64,000 nt of DNA from M0108 sp963841065. Lineage in GTDB: Bacteria; Pseudomonadota; Gammaproteobacteria; Chromatiales; Chromatiaceae. The stretch is from contig CAWJBI010000035.1 in NCBI GenBank assembly GCA_963841065.1, positions 124,001 through 188,000 of the forward strand, read 5' to 3'. Numbering within the stretch: the stretch's first letter is position 1; every line of letters starts with the position of its first letter. This document shows positions 24,630 to 34,197 of the stretch, piece by piece. The notes beneath the pieces are model-generated. The model ran no database searches, was not told the origin of the DNA, and saw only the letters and a program-made list of their open reading frames with translations. The position numbers and the translations under genes were made by a program.

Positions 24630-25322
24630 CTAAAGCAGGCTCTGGTCAGTCGAGGTGAGGCGAGAACGTACCCAGGCCAAGACCTTCCTGGCCAGGAGGG
24701 GAAAGATTCCCAGCAGGACCAGGGAGCCGAGGAGTCCGGGGGACAGGATGTCCGCCAGGTCATCCACCTCGGCGAGCTGGGTGCCGGCATTCACATAGAT
24801 GAGGATGCCGGCCAGCATGCCGGCTTGGGTCACCCCAAAAAAAGTCCGGGTCCGCATGGGCGAGAGCCCCATCACCAGATTGATCATAAAAAAGGGAATG
24901 ACGGGTACCAGCCGCAGCGAGAAGAGATAAAAGGCCCCGTCCTTGGCGATGCCAGCATTGATGGCGGCCAGGCGCTCGCCGAAATGGCGCTGAACGCTGT
25001 CATGCAAGACGAAGCGTGAGAGCCAAAAGCCCAGGGTGGCCCCCAGGGCGGCGGCGAAGGAGGCTATGGGGACGCCCTTCCAGAAGCCGAACAGGGCGCC
25101 GCCGACCACCGTCATGAGGGCGGCGATGGGCAGGAAGAGGGTAATGAGGATGTAGGCGGCCATGTAACCGCCGATGACCAGCCAGGGATGTTCTTCATAC
25201 CAGGCGGCAAAGGCGTCGTGGCTGGCATGGAAGGCGTTCAGGGTGAGGTGTTGGTCCAGACCCAGGGCCAGAAAGGCCCAGACCAGGACGGCGAGGGGCA
25301 GCAAGAGGGCTAGGCGTTTCAT
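24630..25322 (-). CDS. TVP38/TMEM64 (VTT domain) membrane protein
   Basis: This inner-membrane protein has 230 residues and about six helices. The VTT/DedA-like signature is present: a Gly-rich re-entrant region (MTVVGGALFGFWKG), then FSLRLVPVIPFFMINLVMGL with the Arg and Pro residues conserved in the family, and MRTRTFFGVTQAGM. Relatives are implicated in lipid scrambling and membrane homeostasis. The start at ATG 25322 begins MKRLALLLPLAVL. The SHOCT gene lies 67 bases upstream on the same strand, so the pair may be co-transcribed. Confidence 0.9.
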   Translation of the reverse strand: MKRLALLLPLAVLVWAFLALGLDQHLTLNAFHASHDAFAAWYEEHPWLVIGGYMAAYILITLFLPIAALMTVVGGALFGFWKGVPIASFAAALGATLGFWLSRFVLHDSVQRHFGERLAAINAGIAKDGAFYLFSLRLVPVIPFFMINLVMGLSPMRTRTFFGVTQAGMLAGILIYVNAGTQLAEVDDLADILSPGLLGSLVLLGIFPLLARKVLAWVRSRLTSTDQSLL

Positions 25323-25389
25323 GATGGGCGCCCGGGATCTCGGTCGTGAGGCGTGCCAGCCCCAGGGAGGACCCCTGGGGCAGGGAAGA

Positions 25390-25767
25390 TCAGCTCAGGG
25401 CCTTGGCCTTCAGCTTGGCGTATTCCGCTTCATTGATGGTGCCGGTATCCAGCAGGGCCTTGGCATCGGCGATTTGTTCCGCCGGGGACTTGCCGGCGAC
25501 CTGACGGATGTAAGCGTCGGCGTCGGATTTGGCCTGAGTGTAAACGGCGCGCTCGCGCTCGGCCATTCCGCCGCCGCGGGCCAGAAGATAGACGAGTAGG
25601 GTCAAGACCGGAATGAATAGTAGACCAATGATCCAGAGGGCCTTGAAGCCGCCGCCGAGCTCGGGATCCCGGAAGAGGTCAACGATTACATGGAAGAGGA
25701 CGATGAGATAGGCCACGAACAGGATGGTCGAGGCGATGAGTTGGAGAATATCCCAGAATTGGGTCAC
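25390..25767 (-). CDS. Membrane protein with PLD-nuclease-N-like helices and SHOCT tail
   Basis: This is a 125-residue protein with two helices (LQLIASTILFVAYLIVLFHV and ALWIIGLLFIPVLTLLVYLL) separated by a short hydrophilic turn, as in cardiolipin-synthase N-terminal (PLDc_N-like) proteins. A cytoplasmic tail follows, ending in a SHOCT module, IADAKALLDTGTINEAEYAKLKAKAL. The start is a GTG at 25767 preceded by AAGGAAA. Function of such small proteins is not established; the SHOCT motif is thought to mediate oligomer contacts. Confidence 0.8.
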   Translation of the reverse strand: MTQFWDILQLIASTILFVAYLIVLFHVIVDLFRDPELGGGFKALWIIGLLFIPVLTLLVYLLARGGGMAERERAVYTQAKSDADAYIRQVAGKSPAEQIADAKALLDTGTINEAEYAKLKAKALS

Positions 25768-25866
25768 GATGATTTTCCTTATTGAGTAGGCGGGTGTCCG
25801 ACATGGACGCCCTGGGTTTCGAACAGATGTCTTGCCCCGGGTTCCCCGCCGGCAGGGTCGGGGCCG

Positions 25867-26928
25867 TTATTTTGCGGTTGGCTCCGGTGCTTGCCACTGC
25901 CGCAGGGTGGTCAAAATAGGGGCAATGGCCGGAGGTTCCGGGTTACCCGCGAACAGTCGGCGAATCATGCCGCGGTGGGAGGCATTGACCACCAGGGGTT
26001 CGAGGGCGGTTAGCCGGGCGGATTCCAGGCTCACCAGACCATCCCCCAGCCCCTCGCCGAGTTGTGCATCCAGGTCTTCCAGTTCCTGGGCCAATTCACC
26101 CACGCCCGCGGCGACCGCCGCCGCCTTCAAATCCGCCAGTCGCTCGCCGGGGGGGCCGACCAGCCGGGCGGCGATGATAAACAGCGGTACCGTCGCTGGC
26201 CAGGGGCGGGCATTGAGTTCCTTGAGGAAATCGCTGCCCGGGAGCAGATCGATCTTGGCCTCGCCCAGGCCGTCCCTCAGCCCGGCCAGCGGGTCGAGGG
26301 GGCCTGGGCGCTGGCTGGCGAGATGATCGCGCAATTCCAGCCAGATGCGCAGCCGGGCCCACTCCGAACCCTGATTAGGGGTGCCCGCGAGAATGACCCC
26401 ACCAACGGGGGCGCCCGCCACCAGGGGACTCGTCGCGACCGGGTGCCGCCACCGGGAGACGAATTCCCGCGCCACCAGCCCGCCCATGCTGTGGCCAATG
26501 AGCACCAGCGGCTGGTCCGCCGGCAATTCCAGCCAGTGTTGTGCCAGGTAGGCGGTGCTGCGGTCGATGCCCTGATCGTTGGGATAGCGGAACTCCCAGA
26601 CTGCGAAGCCGGCCTGCGTCAAGGCTGGGGCCAGGTCATCCCAGATATCGCCGGGCTCATCCAGGCCATGAATCAAGAGGACTGGCGGGGCCTGGGGCGG
26701 GGCCTGTGGGTCACGCCGATAGAGGCCGTGCCAGCCGTCATCCGGCGCCATGGCGGTGGGAAACCAGGCATGGAGTTGTTGGCTGATGAGGCCGCGCAGG
26801 TGGCGGTCGGCGCGCGGATTATCCCCGGACCACCAGGTCCAACCCAGCGTTAGGGCGGCCAAGGCGACCAAGGTGATGGCCAGCCAGCGTGGCCAGCGCC
26901 GAGGGCGTCCTTGCGTGCGGGCTGGCAT
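25867..26928 (-). CDS. Membrane-anchored alpha/beta hydrolase (lipase-like)
   Basis: The protein is 353 residues. An N-terminal helix (WLAITLVALAALTLGWTWW) after a basic start anchors it. The hydrolase fold shows the oxyanion strand PPVLLIHGLDEPGDIWDDL, the nucleophile elbow LIGHSMGGLVAREF and a probable catalytic His in NASHRGMIRR near the C-terminus. The order fits PGAP1/lipase-like hydrolases acting on esters in the periplasm. The substrate is not predictable. It follows DUF3611 at 74 bases on the same strand. Confidence 0.88.
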   Translation of the reverse strand: MPARTQGRPRRWPRWLAITLVALAALTLGWTWWSGDNPRADRHLRGLISQQLHAWFPTAMAPDDGWHGLYRRDPQAPPQAPPVLLIHGLDEPGDIWDDLAPALTQAGFAVWEFRYPNDQGIDRSTAYLAQHWLELPADQPLVLIGHSMGGLVAREFVSRWRHPVATSPLVAGAPVGGVILAGTPNQGSEWARLRIWLELRDHLASQRPGPLDPLAGLRDGLGEAKIDLLPGSDFLKELNARPWPATVPLFIIAARLVGPPGERLADLKAAAVAAGVGELAQELEDLDAQLGEGLGDGLVSLESARLTALEPLVVNASHRGMIRRLFAGNPEPPAIAPILTTLRQWQAPEPTAK

Positions 26929-27001
26929 GGCCGGCTATGAATGAGAAAGGCTTGTTAGGAATGCCCCGATGACCGGGGCAAACCTTGGCGGCCCGTGGAA
27001 C

Positions 27002-27595
27002 CTAGGCGGGATCGGCCGCGGCATAGGCGCGGCTGGTCCGGAAGAGGAGCCAGAGGCCCATCATGGTCACCAGCACCTCGGCGGCCATGGTCATCACCAG
27101 GGCCATGAGGCTCGCCATATCGATGGCGGAGACGAAGGTCGCCCCGTTCACCTGGACGGTGGGAACGCCGCCTTGGGGGGCGGTCAGGAAGTAGAAAAAG
27201 ATTTGGCCCACTTCGAAGAGCATCACCAGGATGGAGAAGATGACGCCCAGGATGCTGGCCATCAGGCCGGTCCAGACCTTGCCAGCCACTTCCTCGCGGG
27301 TGGGACGGGTGGCGGGGTCGGCAATCCGCTTGGCCAGACCGCGGTAACGATGGAACCAGAAGGTGGTGAAGAAGAGGAGGAGGATGTTGCCCAGGGTCAG
27401 CCACTCGACGATGGGCACCCCGGCGCGGGTGCCGGACAGGTTGCCGGCGTAGAAGAGGACAAAGGCCATAACCACTACCGGGAAGGTGCCCAGCACCAGT
27501 TGCGCCCAGAAGCCGGTGCGGCCCGTGCGCTCGAAAGTCAGCGCCAGGCTCTCGACCTTGGCGAATTGGGGATCATCCAGCGTGTTCTTGAACAT
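27002..27595 (-). CDS. DUF3611 family membrane protein
   Basis: The protein is 197 residues with four helices. Conserved DUF3611 features are present: FERTGRTGFWAQLVLG near the N-terminus, VVMAFVLFYAG, a middle FHRYRGLAKRIADP loop and paired C-terminal helices. The family is found in phototrophs and sulfur bacteria; its role is not known. The start at 27595 (MFKNTLDDPQFAKVE) is an ATG. No catalytic residues are recognised. Confidence 0.85.
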   Translation of the reverse strand: MFKNTLDDPQFAKVESLALTFERTGRTGFWAQLVLGTFPVVVMAFVLFYAGNLSGTRAGVPIVEWLTLGNILLLFFTTFWFHRYRGLAKRIADPATRPTREEVAGKVWTGLMASILGVIFSILVMLFEVGQIFFYFLTAPQGGVPTVQVNGATFVSAIDMASLMALVMTMAAEVLVTMMGLWLLFRTSRAYAAADPA

Positions 27596-27945
27596 AAGTT
27601 TCCTCGGCCCCCAGGGGCGGGCTATGGGTCAGGGTAACTTGGGTCGCCTGGGCTGATCCAAATCCAGCCAATGGGAGGTCCAAGCCAGGTTATGGGAAAG
27701 AGGTCGTGCCAGATGGCGGGATGTTAGTCCTCGGAACGGCTGGGGGCAAGGCTTGCATGGGCTCTTGGTGCGGATGCCTGGCCCGAACCCCGGTCAGGAT
27801 CAGGGTACGCCTTACTTCGCAGGTGAGCGCGGCGATGATCAAGGCCAAGGCCGCTCAAAGGCAAGCAGGCGGCGAAACATGGGGTGCGGTGAACAGGAAT
27901 AATCGTCTTGTCGGGCCGAAAAGGGTTTCAAACCGCCGAGCTGTC
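27596..27945. other. Intergenic stretch with no recognised gene
   Basis: These 350 bases between DUF3611 and pldA (both minus) hold short open frames on both strands without ribosome sites or family resemblance. No strong terminator hairpin or repeat was seen. Confidence 0.4.
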
Positions 27946-29061
27946 TCAAAACCGTTCAAGGGGTTGATCGAGCAGGTCGTTCAGGGAAACGCCGATACCG
28001 ATGGCGTTCTGGCTCCAGTTGTAGTCGATCATGCTGTCGCCATAACCGGTGAAGGCCTGGATATAGCCGCGCAGGGGCCCTAACAGGGGCGGCGTGGTCC
28101 AGGCAATTTGGGCCGCGCCCTTGCCCGTGCTGGGATTGCCCCGGCCCATGAGGGTGAAGCTGTGACCGCGCCACTTGTAGATGCCGGTAATGTCGCCGTA
28201 GCCCAGGTAATCCTCGATGTCCGGGTTGTCGTCCTCGGTTTCTTCCTCCCCGATGCGGTACCAGGGTCGTACCAGCAAGACGAAGTTATCGGTCTCGAAG
28301 CCGAAGGTGGCGATGACGCGGTTCCAACTCCGGGACAAGGCATCCGAGCGGCCGTTGGATTGGTGGTTCAGGCCGAGGTTGAAGAGGCGCCAATGGAAAC
28401 CGGCGCCCAGGGCCAGGTCGGGGTTGTAGGTGAGCATGGCCTCGGGCTCATAGTTGGATTCCCGGAAGGGGCTCGACATTCCTTTGTTATAGACCTGCCA
28501 CTGGTTTTGCTGGGTATAGGCCGCCCAGACACCGAAGCGGCGATCCTCCGTGGCCCAGAGCCGGAACTTAAAGCTGAGCTGGAAGCGGGCCTCGATCGGG
28601 TCGAAGTCCAAATCCCCTGGGGGGAAGAGCGGCGTGAAGGGGTGCTCGTTGGGATTGTCGGAGTAGCGGGCGAACAGGAGATAGTTGGGGCGGTAGAGGT
28701 TGATCCCATAGCGCGCGGAATCAGGACTCAGCGCCCAGGCCGTACCGAGCAGGGAGGTGGCGGGGGGGCTTGACGTGGCCACCGTCGGTCCAGGCCCGGA
28801 CTCAGCCGGGGTTGCGGTCCCCTTCGTGGCCGGAGACGCCGTCATGGGTTGGCTCTTGGCGGTACCGGTGCGGGTCGCGGCCGCTACCGGGGCCGCCGAG
28901 GCGGCGGCGCGGTCATAACAGGCCAGACGCCCCGGGTCGTCAGCGATGGCCGCGCAGGCGGCGAAATCAGCCGCCCGAGCCTGAGCCCCGGTGAGTGCGG
29001 CGATACCCGCCAGGATGGCCAGGAGGGTGCGTGGGTTTGGTGCCAGGAGGTATCCCTTCAT
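27946..29061 (-). CDS. pldA: Outer-membrane phospholipase A
   Basis: This is a 371-residue outer-membrane beta-barrel. The start at 29061 gives a signal peptide (TLLAILAGIAALTGAQARA). The mature N-terminus has a low-complexity Ala/Thr/Pro stretch with a short Cys-containing segment (CAAIADDPGRLACYD). The barrel shows the PldA active site GLNHQSNGRSD (His and Ser) and a later YGDSMIDYN motif. It hydrolyses phospholipids that reach the outer leaflet. A longer open frame upstream of 29061 overlaps the GntP gene and is not the real start. Confidence 0.93.
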   Translation of the reverse strand: MKGYLLAPNPRTLLAILAGIAALTGAQARAADFAACAAIADDPGRLACYDRAAASAAPVAAATRTGTAKSQPMTASPATKGTATPAESGPGPTVATSSPPATSLLGTAWALSPDSARYGINLYRPNYLLFARYSDNPNEHPFTPLFPPGDLDFDPIEARFQLSFKFRLWATEDRRFGVWAAYTQQNQWQVYNKGMSSPFRESNYEPEAMLTYNPDLALGAGFHWRLFNLGLNHQSNGRSDALSRSWNRVIATFGFETDNFVLLVRPWYRIGEEETEDDNPDIEDYLGYGDITGIYKWRGHSFTLMGRGNPSTGKGAAQIAWTTPPLLGPLRGYIQAFTGYGDSMIDYNWSQNAIGIGVSLNDLLDQPLERF

Positions 29062-29092
29062 CTGATTTGTGCTTATCCGTCTGATATAAAGA

Positions 29093-30553
29093 TTAAAAGG
29101 ACCCAAACAGGGTCCCCAGGACGATGACGGCCACCAAGGCCAGCAGGGCGCCGAGTATACCGACCATGACGATATCGAGATAGCTGTCGCGGTGGGTAAC
29201 GCCGCACACGGCGAACAGGGTGACCACAGCACCGTTGTGGGGGAGGCTATCCAGGGTGCCCGAGGCGATGACGGCGACGCGATGGAGGAGGCCGGGATCC
29301 ATGCCCATTTCGGTGGCCAATTGCAGATAGGTGGCGCCCAGGGCATCCAGGGCGATGGTCATGCCGCCGGAGGCCGAGCCGGTGAGGGCCGCGAGGATGT
29401 TCGTGGAGACGGCGAGGGACACCAGGGGGCCGCCCTCGATCGCCAGCACCCAATCACGCACCAGCTCGAAGGCGGGCAGGGCGGCGACCACGGCGCCAAA
29501 ACCGACCAGGCTGGCGACGCTCAGGGCCGGGAGTACGGAGGCATTGGCGCCGGCGTCCATGGTCTCGCGGATCTGGGTCAGGCGGCGCGGGTTGAGGGCC
29601 AGCAAGACCAGGATGGCGGCGAACAGGGCGATGAGCACCGACCAGATTCCCCCAACGGCCTGGAGCGAGGTGGGTCCCCAGCGGTCCTCGGCCAGAAAAT
29701 CCAGGTGCAGCCTGGGCAAGACTACCAGGGACATGAGGAGATTCACCCCAATCACCACGATCAGGGGCAGGAAGGCGACCAGGGCCGAGGGCAGGTCCGG
29801 GCTGCGATGGCCATGGTGCATCTCGGGTGGGTCAAAGTTCTGGACGATGGTCGAGCGTTCGCGGACCAGGGGGTCCTCCGCCGCCGCGTCTGGAGCGGAC
29901 GATTGGGTGGGGACGTCGCTCGGCCGAGGCTCCTGGCGCCGCGTCTTGGCGACACGGAGACCCAGCCACCAGAGTCCGAAGACCAGCATGATGGCGGAGG
30001 CGATCAGTCCCAGGCCCGGCGCGGCAAAGGGCGTGGAGCCAAAGAAGGGCATGGGGATGGCATTTTGAATCGCGGGGGTGCCAGGCATGGCCGACATGGT
30101 GAAGGTCGCAGCACCCAGCCAGATGGCCCCCGGCACCAGGTGTCCCGGAATTCGGGCGTCGCGAAACAGGGCCTGGGCCATGGGCGCCAGGACGAAAAAG
30201 GCGACAAAGAGGCTGACCCCACCGTAGGTCACCAGGGCGCCGGCCAGGACCACCGCCAGCACGGCGCGGCGCGGACCTAGCCTGGCGCTCATGAAGTGGG
30301 CGATGGCGGTGACGGAGCCGCTATCGTCCATCAGCTTGCCAAAGAGGGCCCCGAGGAGGAAGAGGGGGAAGAACTGAGCGAGGAAGCCGGCCGCGCTGCC
30401 CATGAAGGTTTGGGTCCAGTGGGCGAGCAGGGGCTCGCTGGTGAAGAGGGTGGCGACCATGCCAGCGGCCGGAGCGAGCAAGAGGACGCTCCAGCCCCGG
30501 TAGGCAAGGCCGATCAGGAGGGCGAGGCCGAGCAGAATTCCCAGGAGTCCCAT
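29093..30553 (-). CDS. GntP-family permease
   Basis: This is an inner-membrane transporter of 486 residues with about 12 helices (MGLLGILLGLALLIGLAYRG at the start). Typical GntP/CitMHS features are LVTYGGVSLFVAFFVLAPMA, MPGTPAIQNAIP and ALTGSASGGMTIALDALG. The family imports gluconate or related hydroxy-acids with protons. A hydrophilic loop of about 40 residues (near 210-250) interrupts the middle. No sugar-acid kinase or dehydratase lies nearby, so the substrate is open. The pldA start lies 31 bases downstream. Confidence 0.9.
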   Translation of the reverse strand: MGLLGILLGLALLIGLAYRGWSVLLLAPAAGMVATLFTSEPLLAHWTQTFMGSAAGFLAQFFPLFLLGALFGKLMDDSGSVTAIAHFMSARLGPRRAVLAVVLAGALVTYGGVSLFVAFFVLAPMAQALFRDARIPGHLVPGAIWLGAATFTMSAMPGTPAIQNAIPMPFFGSTPFAAPGLGLIASAIMLVFGLWWLGLRVAKTRRQEPRPSDVPTQSSAPDAAAEDPLVRERSTIVQNFDPPEMHHGHRSPDLPSALVAFLPLIVVIGVNLLMSLVVLPRLHLDFLAEDRWGPTSLQAVGGIWSVLIALFAAILVLLALNPRRLTQIRETMDAGANASVLPALSVASLVGFGAVVAALPAFELVRDWVLAIEGGPLVSLAVSTNILAALTGSASGGMTIALDALGATYLQLATEMGMDPGLLHRVAVIASGTLDSLPHNGAVVTLFAVCGVTHRDSYLDIVMVGILGALLALVAVIVLGTLFGSF

Positions 30554-30693
30554 GCTTCAGTCCAGATAAATGGGTTGAGGTTTGAAAGACCGCTTGCTAG
30601 CGCCAGCGGCCCGGTTAGTCATGATGTTCAGGGGCCCCGGGGCCGATCTGGCCGACCACAACCGCCACTGGATGTAGGATCTCTTCTCTGGAT

Positions 30694-31734
30694 TCACTCC
30701 CAGTCAATGAAGGTGTCCAGGTCCAGCGTCGAGCGGTGGCCCAGATCGTCGCCATGTTGCTCCAGGAAGCGTTCGGCCTGGCGGCGGCCCTCGTCCCGTA
30801 ACAGACACAGAAATTCCCATTCGGCATTCATCTTTGATGAATAGCCCAACTCTAGCATCAGGGGGCTGGAAATACGGTGCATGCGCATCGCCGCCCAGCG
30901 CGCGCCCTCGGATTGACCCGGGTCCGCCACCTGGCGCAAGAGGGCCATCATGCGTAGCTCCTTGAGCAGGGGGGCGTTGAAGGCGACCTCGTTCAGACGG
31001 TTATGGATCTCGCTGGCGTTACGCGGCGTGTCCGGGCGCTCCACGGGATTGATCTGCACCAGAATGGTGTCGTGGGCATTGGATTCCCTGACCAGGGGGG
31101 TAATGGTCGGATTACCGGCGTAGCCCCCATCCCAGTAGGCCTCGCCCTCGATCTCGATGGCCTGAAAGAGGGTGGGCAGGCAGGCCGAGGCGAGCAGGAC
31201 CTCCGGACAGATGTCCGCGTTGCGAAAGACCCGACCGCGGCCCGTGCTGACCTTGGTGGCCGTGATGAACAGCTTGATGGGGGAGGCCGCCAGTCGCTTG
31301 ACGTCGATGCACCGGGCCAGGATGTCGCGCAAGGGGTGGTAGGCGGAGGGATTCATGTCGTAGGGCGAGATCATGCGCGCCGCGAGTTCGAAGGCGATGA
31401 AGACCGGTGATTGATCCAGGGTCCAGCGCCCCATGAGCCGGTCCAGGGGGGTCCGTTGCAGGGGGCTCCAGCGGGCCGCCTCCGCGACCTGCCGCCAGAA
31501 GTCCTCCATCGCCGCCCGCGCCCCCTGGGGCCCGGCCCGGACAAAACCGTCGCAAAGTACCGCCGCGTTCATGGCCCCCGCCGAGGTGCCGGAGATGCCC
31601 TCGATCACCAGCCAGTCCTCCTCCAGCAGCCGGTCCAGCACCCCCCAGGTCAGGGCGCCATGGGAGCCGCCTCCCTGAAGGGCAAGATCGATGCTGACCC
31701 GGGGGCGGCTGGTTTTGGGGGGTTTTGTGTCCAT
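30694..31734 (-). CDS. Patatin-like phospholipase
   Basis: This is a soluble 346-residue lipid acyl hydrolase. The catalytic Ser-Asp dyad and oxyanion hole are intact: LALQGGGSHGALTWG, GISGTSAGAMNAAVL and WDGGYAGNPTI. Length and features match the RssA-like/patatin group with a C-terminal extension (LLRDEGRRQAERFLEQHG). The start is ATG 31734. The transporter at 31841-33675 lies upstream on the same strand. No secretion signal is visible, so it acts in the cytoplasm or at the inner membrane. Confidence 0.93.
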   Translation of the reverse strand: MDTKPPKTSRPRVSIDLALQGGGSHGALTWGVLDRLLEEDWLVIEGISGTSAGAMNAAVLCDGFVRAGPQGARAAMEDFWRQVAEAARWSPLQRTPLDRLMGRWTLDQSPVFIAFELAARMISPYDMNPSAYHPLRDILARCIDVKRLAASPIKLFITATKVSTGRGRVFRNADICPEVLLASACLPTLFQAIEIEGEAYWDGGYAGNPTITPLVRESNAHDTILVQINPVERPDTPRNASEIHNRLNEVAFNAPLLKELRMMALLRQVADPGQSEGARWAAMRMHRISSPLMLELGYSSKMNAEWEFLCLLRDEGRRQAERFLEQHGDDLGHRSTLDLDTFIDWE

Positions 31735-31840
31735 GGTGGCGGTTTCCGCGGTTCGAGGCTGGGCAGGCTATCACAGCCGGTGTTGGAGGGCTGAAGTGCT
31801 GGCATGGCCGGCGTTGGCGACCAGGCACTCAATAATAGGA

Positions 31841-33675
31841 TCAGTATAAGGGTAACAACCAGGCCACCATGAAGACTGATGTGATGCCGATGATGAGGGT
31901 CAGGGGCAAGCCGATGCGGACGAAGTCGATAAAGCCATAGTTGCCCTTGCTTTGGACCAGGATGTTGATGGGCGAGATGTGGGTCATGAAGGTGGCGGAG
32001 GCGCCCAGGGCCACGATCATGGCGAAGGGGTAGGGCGAGGCCCCCAGGTGGTGGGCGACCGCCAGGGCGATGGGGATGAGCAGGACGGCATTGGCGGTAT
32101 TGACGATGAAGAGGCCGGTCGTGACGGTAATAGCGAAGAGGGCGCCCAGGATGACGTGGGGGTTCGCCGCGCCCACCACCTGCACGAGCGCATCCGCCGC
32201 CAGATCGACGCCCCCGGTGCGTTCCAGGGCCAGGGCGAAGGGCATCATGCCGACGATCATGATCAGGGTCTTCCACTGGATCGCCCGATAGGCCTTATCA
32301 ATCTTGATGCAGCCGAAGGCGCCCATGAGGAAGGCGCCGAGGAGGGCGGCGTGAACGTTGGGGATGATGCCCGTGGCCATGAGGGTCACCGTCAGGATGA
32401 GGACCAGGATGGCCTGGGGGGCCTTCTTGGCCGCGGGCAGGACTTCGTCGAATTCCTTGGGGAGATTCAGGGCGACCAGGTCGTGACCCCCCTTCTGGAG
32501 CTGGCGGAGCGGCTTCCAGGGTCCGGCCAGGAGCAGGGTGTCGCCGCCCTGCAGGATCTCCTCGCGGATGACCGAAGGGTGGGTGAGGGTCGCGGCCCCG
32601 GCGCAGGCCGACCACCGTCAACTGGGCGTCGGTCAGTTCCATGGCCTCGGCCACCGTCATATCGATGAGCTGAGACTCCTGCGGGACCATGACCTCGATC
32701 ATGCCGACGTTATCGGCCTTGTCGATGAAATAGCGCTGGGAGCGGGGCAAGACCTCGACCCGGTAGCGGGTGGCGAGAGTTTTGGTATCGGCCCGGTCGC
32801 TGTCAACGTCCAGCAAGAGGATGTCATCCACCTCCAGAACGGTCTCCGGCGAGCGTGCCAGTATCCGCCGGGAGGCAGCCGGTGCCGCGCTCGATGAGGA
32901 GCACCCTGATCCCAATTTTCTGGGCCAGATCGATCTCGCCCAGCGGTTGCCTCACCAGGGAGGACCCCGGTAGGACCCGCACCCGATATTCCCGATTCGC
33001 CAGGTCGTAGCGGTCGATCCAATCCATCATTCCCGGTTGGGGCCGCCCGCCGGCTGCGTCCGACGGGGTCGAGCGCAGCCAGCGCCGCGCCACCAGCATG
33101 TAGAGGATGGTCACGACCAGGATCGGCAGGCCGAAGGGGGTGAAGCTGAAAAAGCCCAGGCCCTCGACACCGGTGCGCATGAGTTCGTAGTTGATGACCA
33201 GGTTGGGCGAGGTGGCCACCAGGGTCAGCATGCCGCTGACCAGGGCGGCATAGGCCATGGGCATGAGGAGCTTGGCGGGGTCGAGCCCGGTCCGGTCGGC
33301 AATGCGCAGCACCACCGGGATGAAGATGGCCACCACCCCCGTGCTACTCATGAGGGAGCCGAGCAGGCCTACCGCCAGCATGATGAGCAGGGTCAGTAAC
33401 CAGGCGCTGCTGCCGCCCCGGTCCGCGAGCCAGTCGCCAACACCCTTGGCGACACCGGTCCGCGCCAGGGCCTCGCCAACCACGAACATGGCGCCAATGA
33501 GCACGATGTTGGAGTTGCTGAAGCCGGCGATGGCCTCGCCGATAGTAATGATGCCGGTGAAAGGCAGGACCAGCAGCATCATGAGGGCGACGGCATCCGC
33601 CCGGGGCCGGTTGAGGGCGAACATGAGGATAGCCGCGGCGAGGAGGAGGAGGACCCCCATCAGTTCCGGATTCAT
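31841..33675 (-). CDS. SLC13/DASS-family transporter with RCK (TrkA-C) domains, frameshifted
   Basis: The start is placed at ATG 33675 (MNPELMGVLLLLAAAILMF); an ATG at 33693 is also possible. The N-terminal half has the SLC13 helices (MLAVGLLGSLMSSTGVVAIF, LVATSPNLVINYELM). Two TrkA-C-type regulatory domains follow, then the second membrane half (NTANAVLLIPIALAVAH, THISPINILVQSKGNYG). The frame breaks near 32885, after QKIGIRVLLIERGTG, and again near 32600, after AQLTVVGLRRG. In between and after, natural sequence continues in other frames (SQRYFIDKADNVGMIEVMVP; TLTHPSVIREEILQGGD). It probably moved a divalent anion with sodium. As sequenced, it is non-functional. Confidence 0.8.
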
Positions 33676-33815
33676 GGCGTTTCCATTGGGCATGGGGGGC
33701 GTGTCCGGATCTTGATGCGCCGGGGTAGCGAACAGCGAGAAGGCATGCATTGGACAAAGGGGGGCGCGGGCACGACGATACCTCCGGTAAATGGCTAGCG
33801 AGGAACTTAACACAC

Positions 33816-34136
33816 ATGCCCAGGCTTCGGGAGATCCAACCTGTTCCAAGACTGTTAGCCCTGCTGGGCATGACCCTGGTAGCGGTCCTGGTCCTGATGT
33901 TCCATGGCCCCATTACCCAGTCAGCCGCCTACCATGCCTTTGCGGATCAGCGTGCCTACTGGGGTATTCCAAACAGTCTCGATACCCTCTCGAACCTGTC
34001 CTTCCTCCTGGTCGGTTCAGCCGGCCTCTTCGCCCTGCGTCGGGGCGTGCCTGCCGGATGACTCCCCATCCTTCGCCCCGCCTATCTCCTGTTTTTAGCC
34101 GGATCAGCCCTCTTGTTTCCGACTGAGGGGCCTCTA
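33816..34136 (+). pseudogene. Truncated ceramidase-like membrane protein
   Basis: From ATG 33816 (with AGGAAC upstream) the reading gives LLALLGMTLVAVLVLMFHGP, YHAFADQRAYWGIPNSLDT and LSNLSFLLVGSAGLFALRRG. This resembles the N-terminal third of alkaline-phytoceramidase-like membrane proteins. A TGA stops it at 34059-34061, but the same frame continues LPILRPAYLLFLAGSALLFP before family resemblance ends near 34136. The remaining helices and the metal-binding His residues are missing. It looks like a decayed gene cut off before the META-domain gene. Confidence 0.6.
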
Positions 34137-34197
34137 TCAGCGTCGCCCCCCGGGCGCGATGGTGATCGACCCTTGATCCCGCCCGGGGGATCGGCCC

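Noticed and set aside
30554..30693. A small gene between the GntP permease and the patatin
   Set aside because: The short frames overlap the patatin end, lack ribosome sites and show no similarity.
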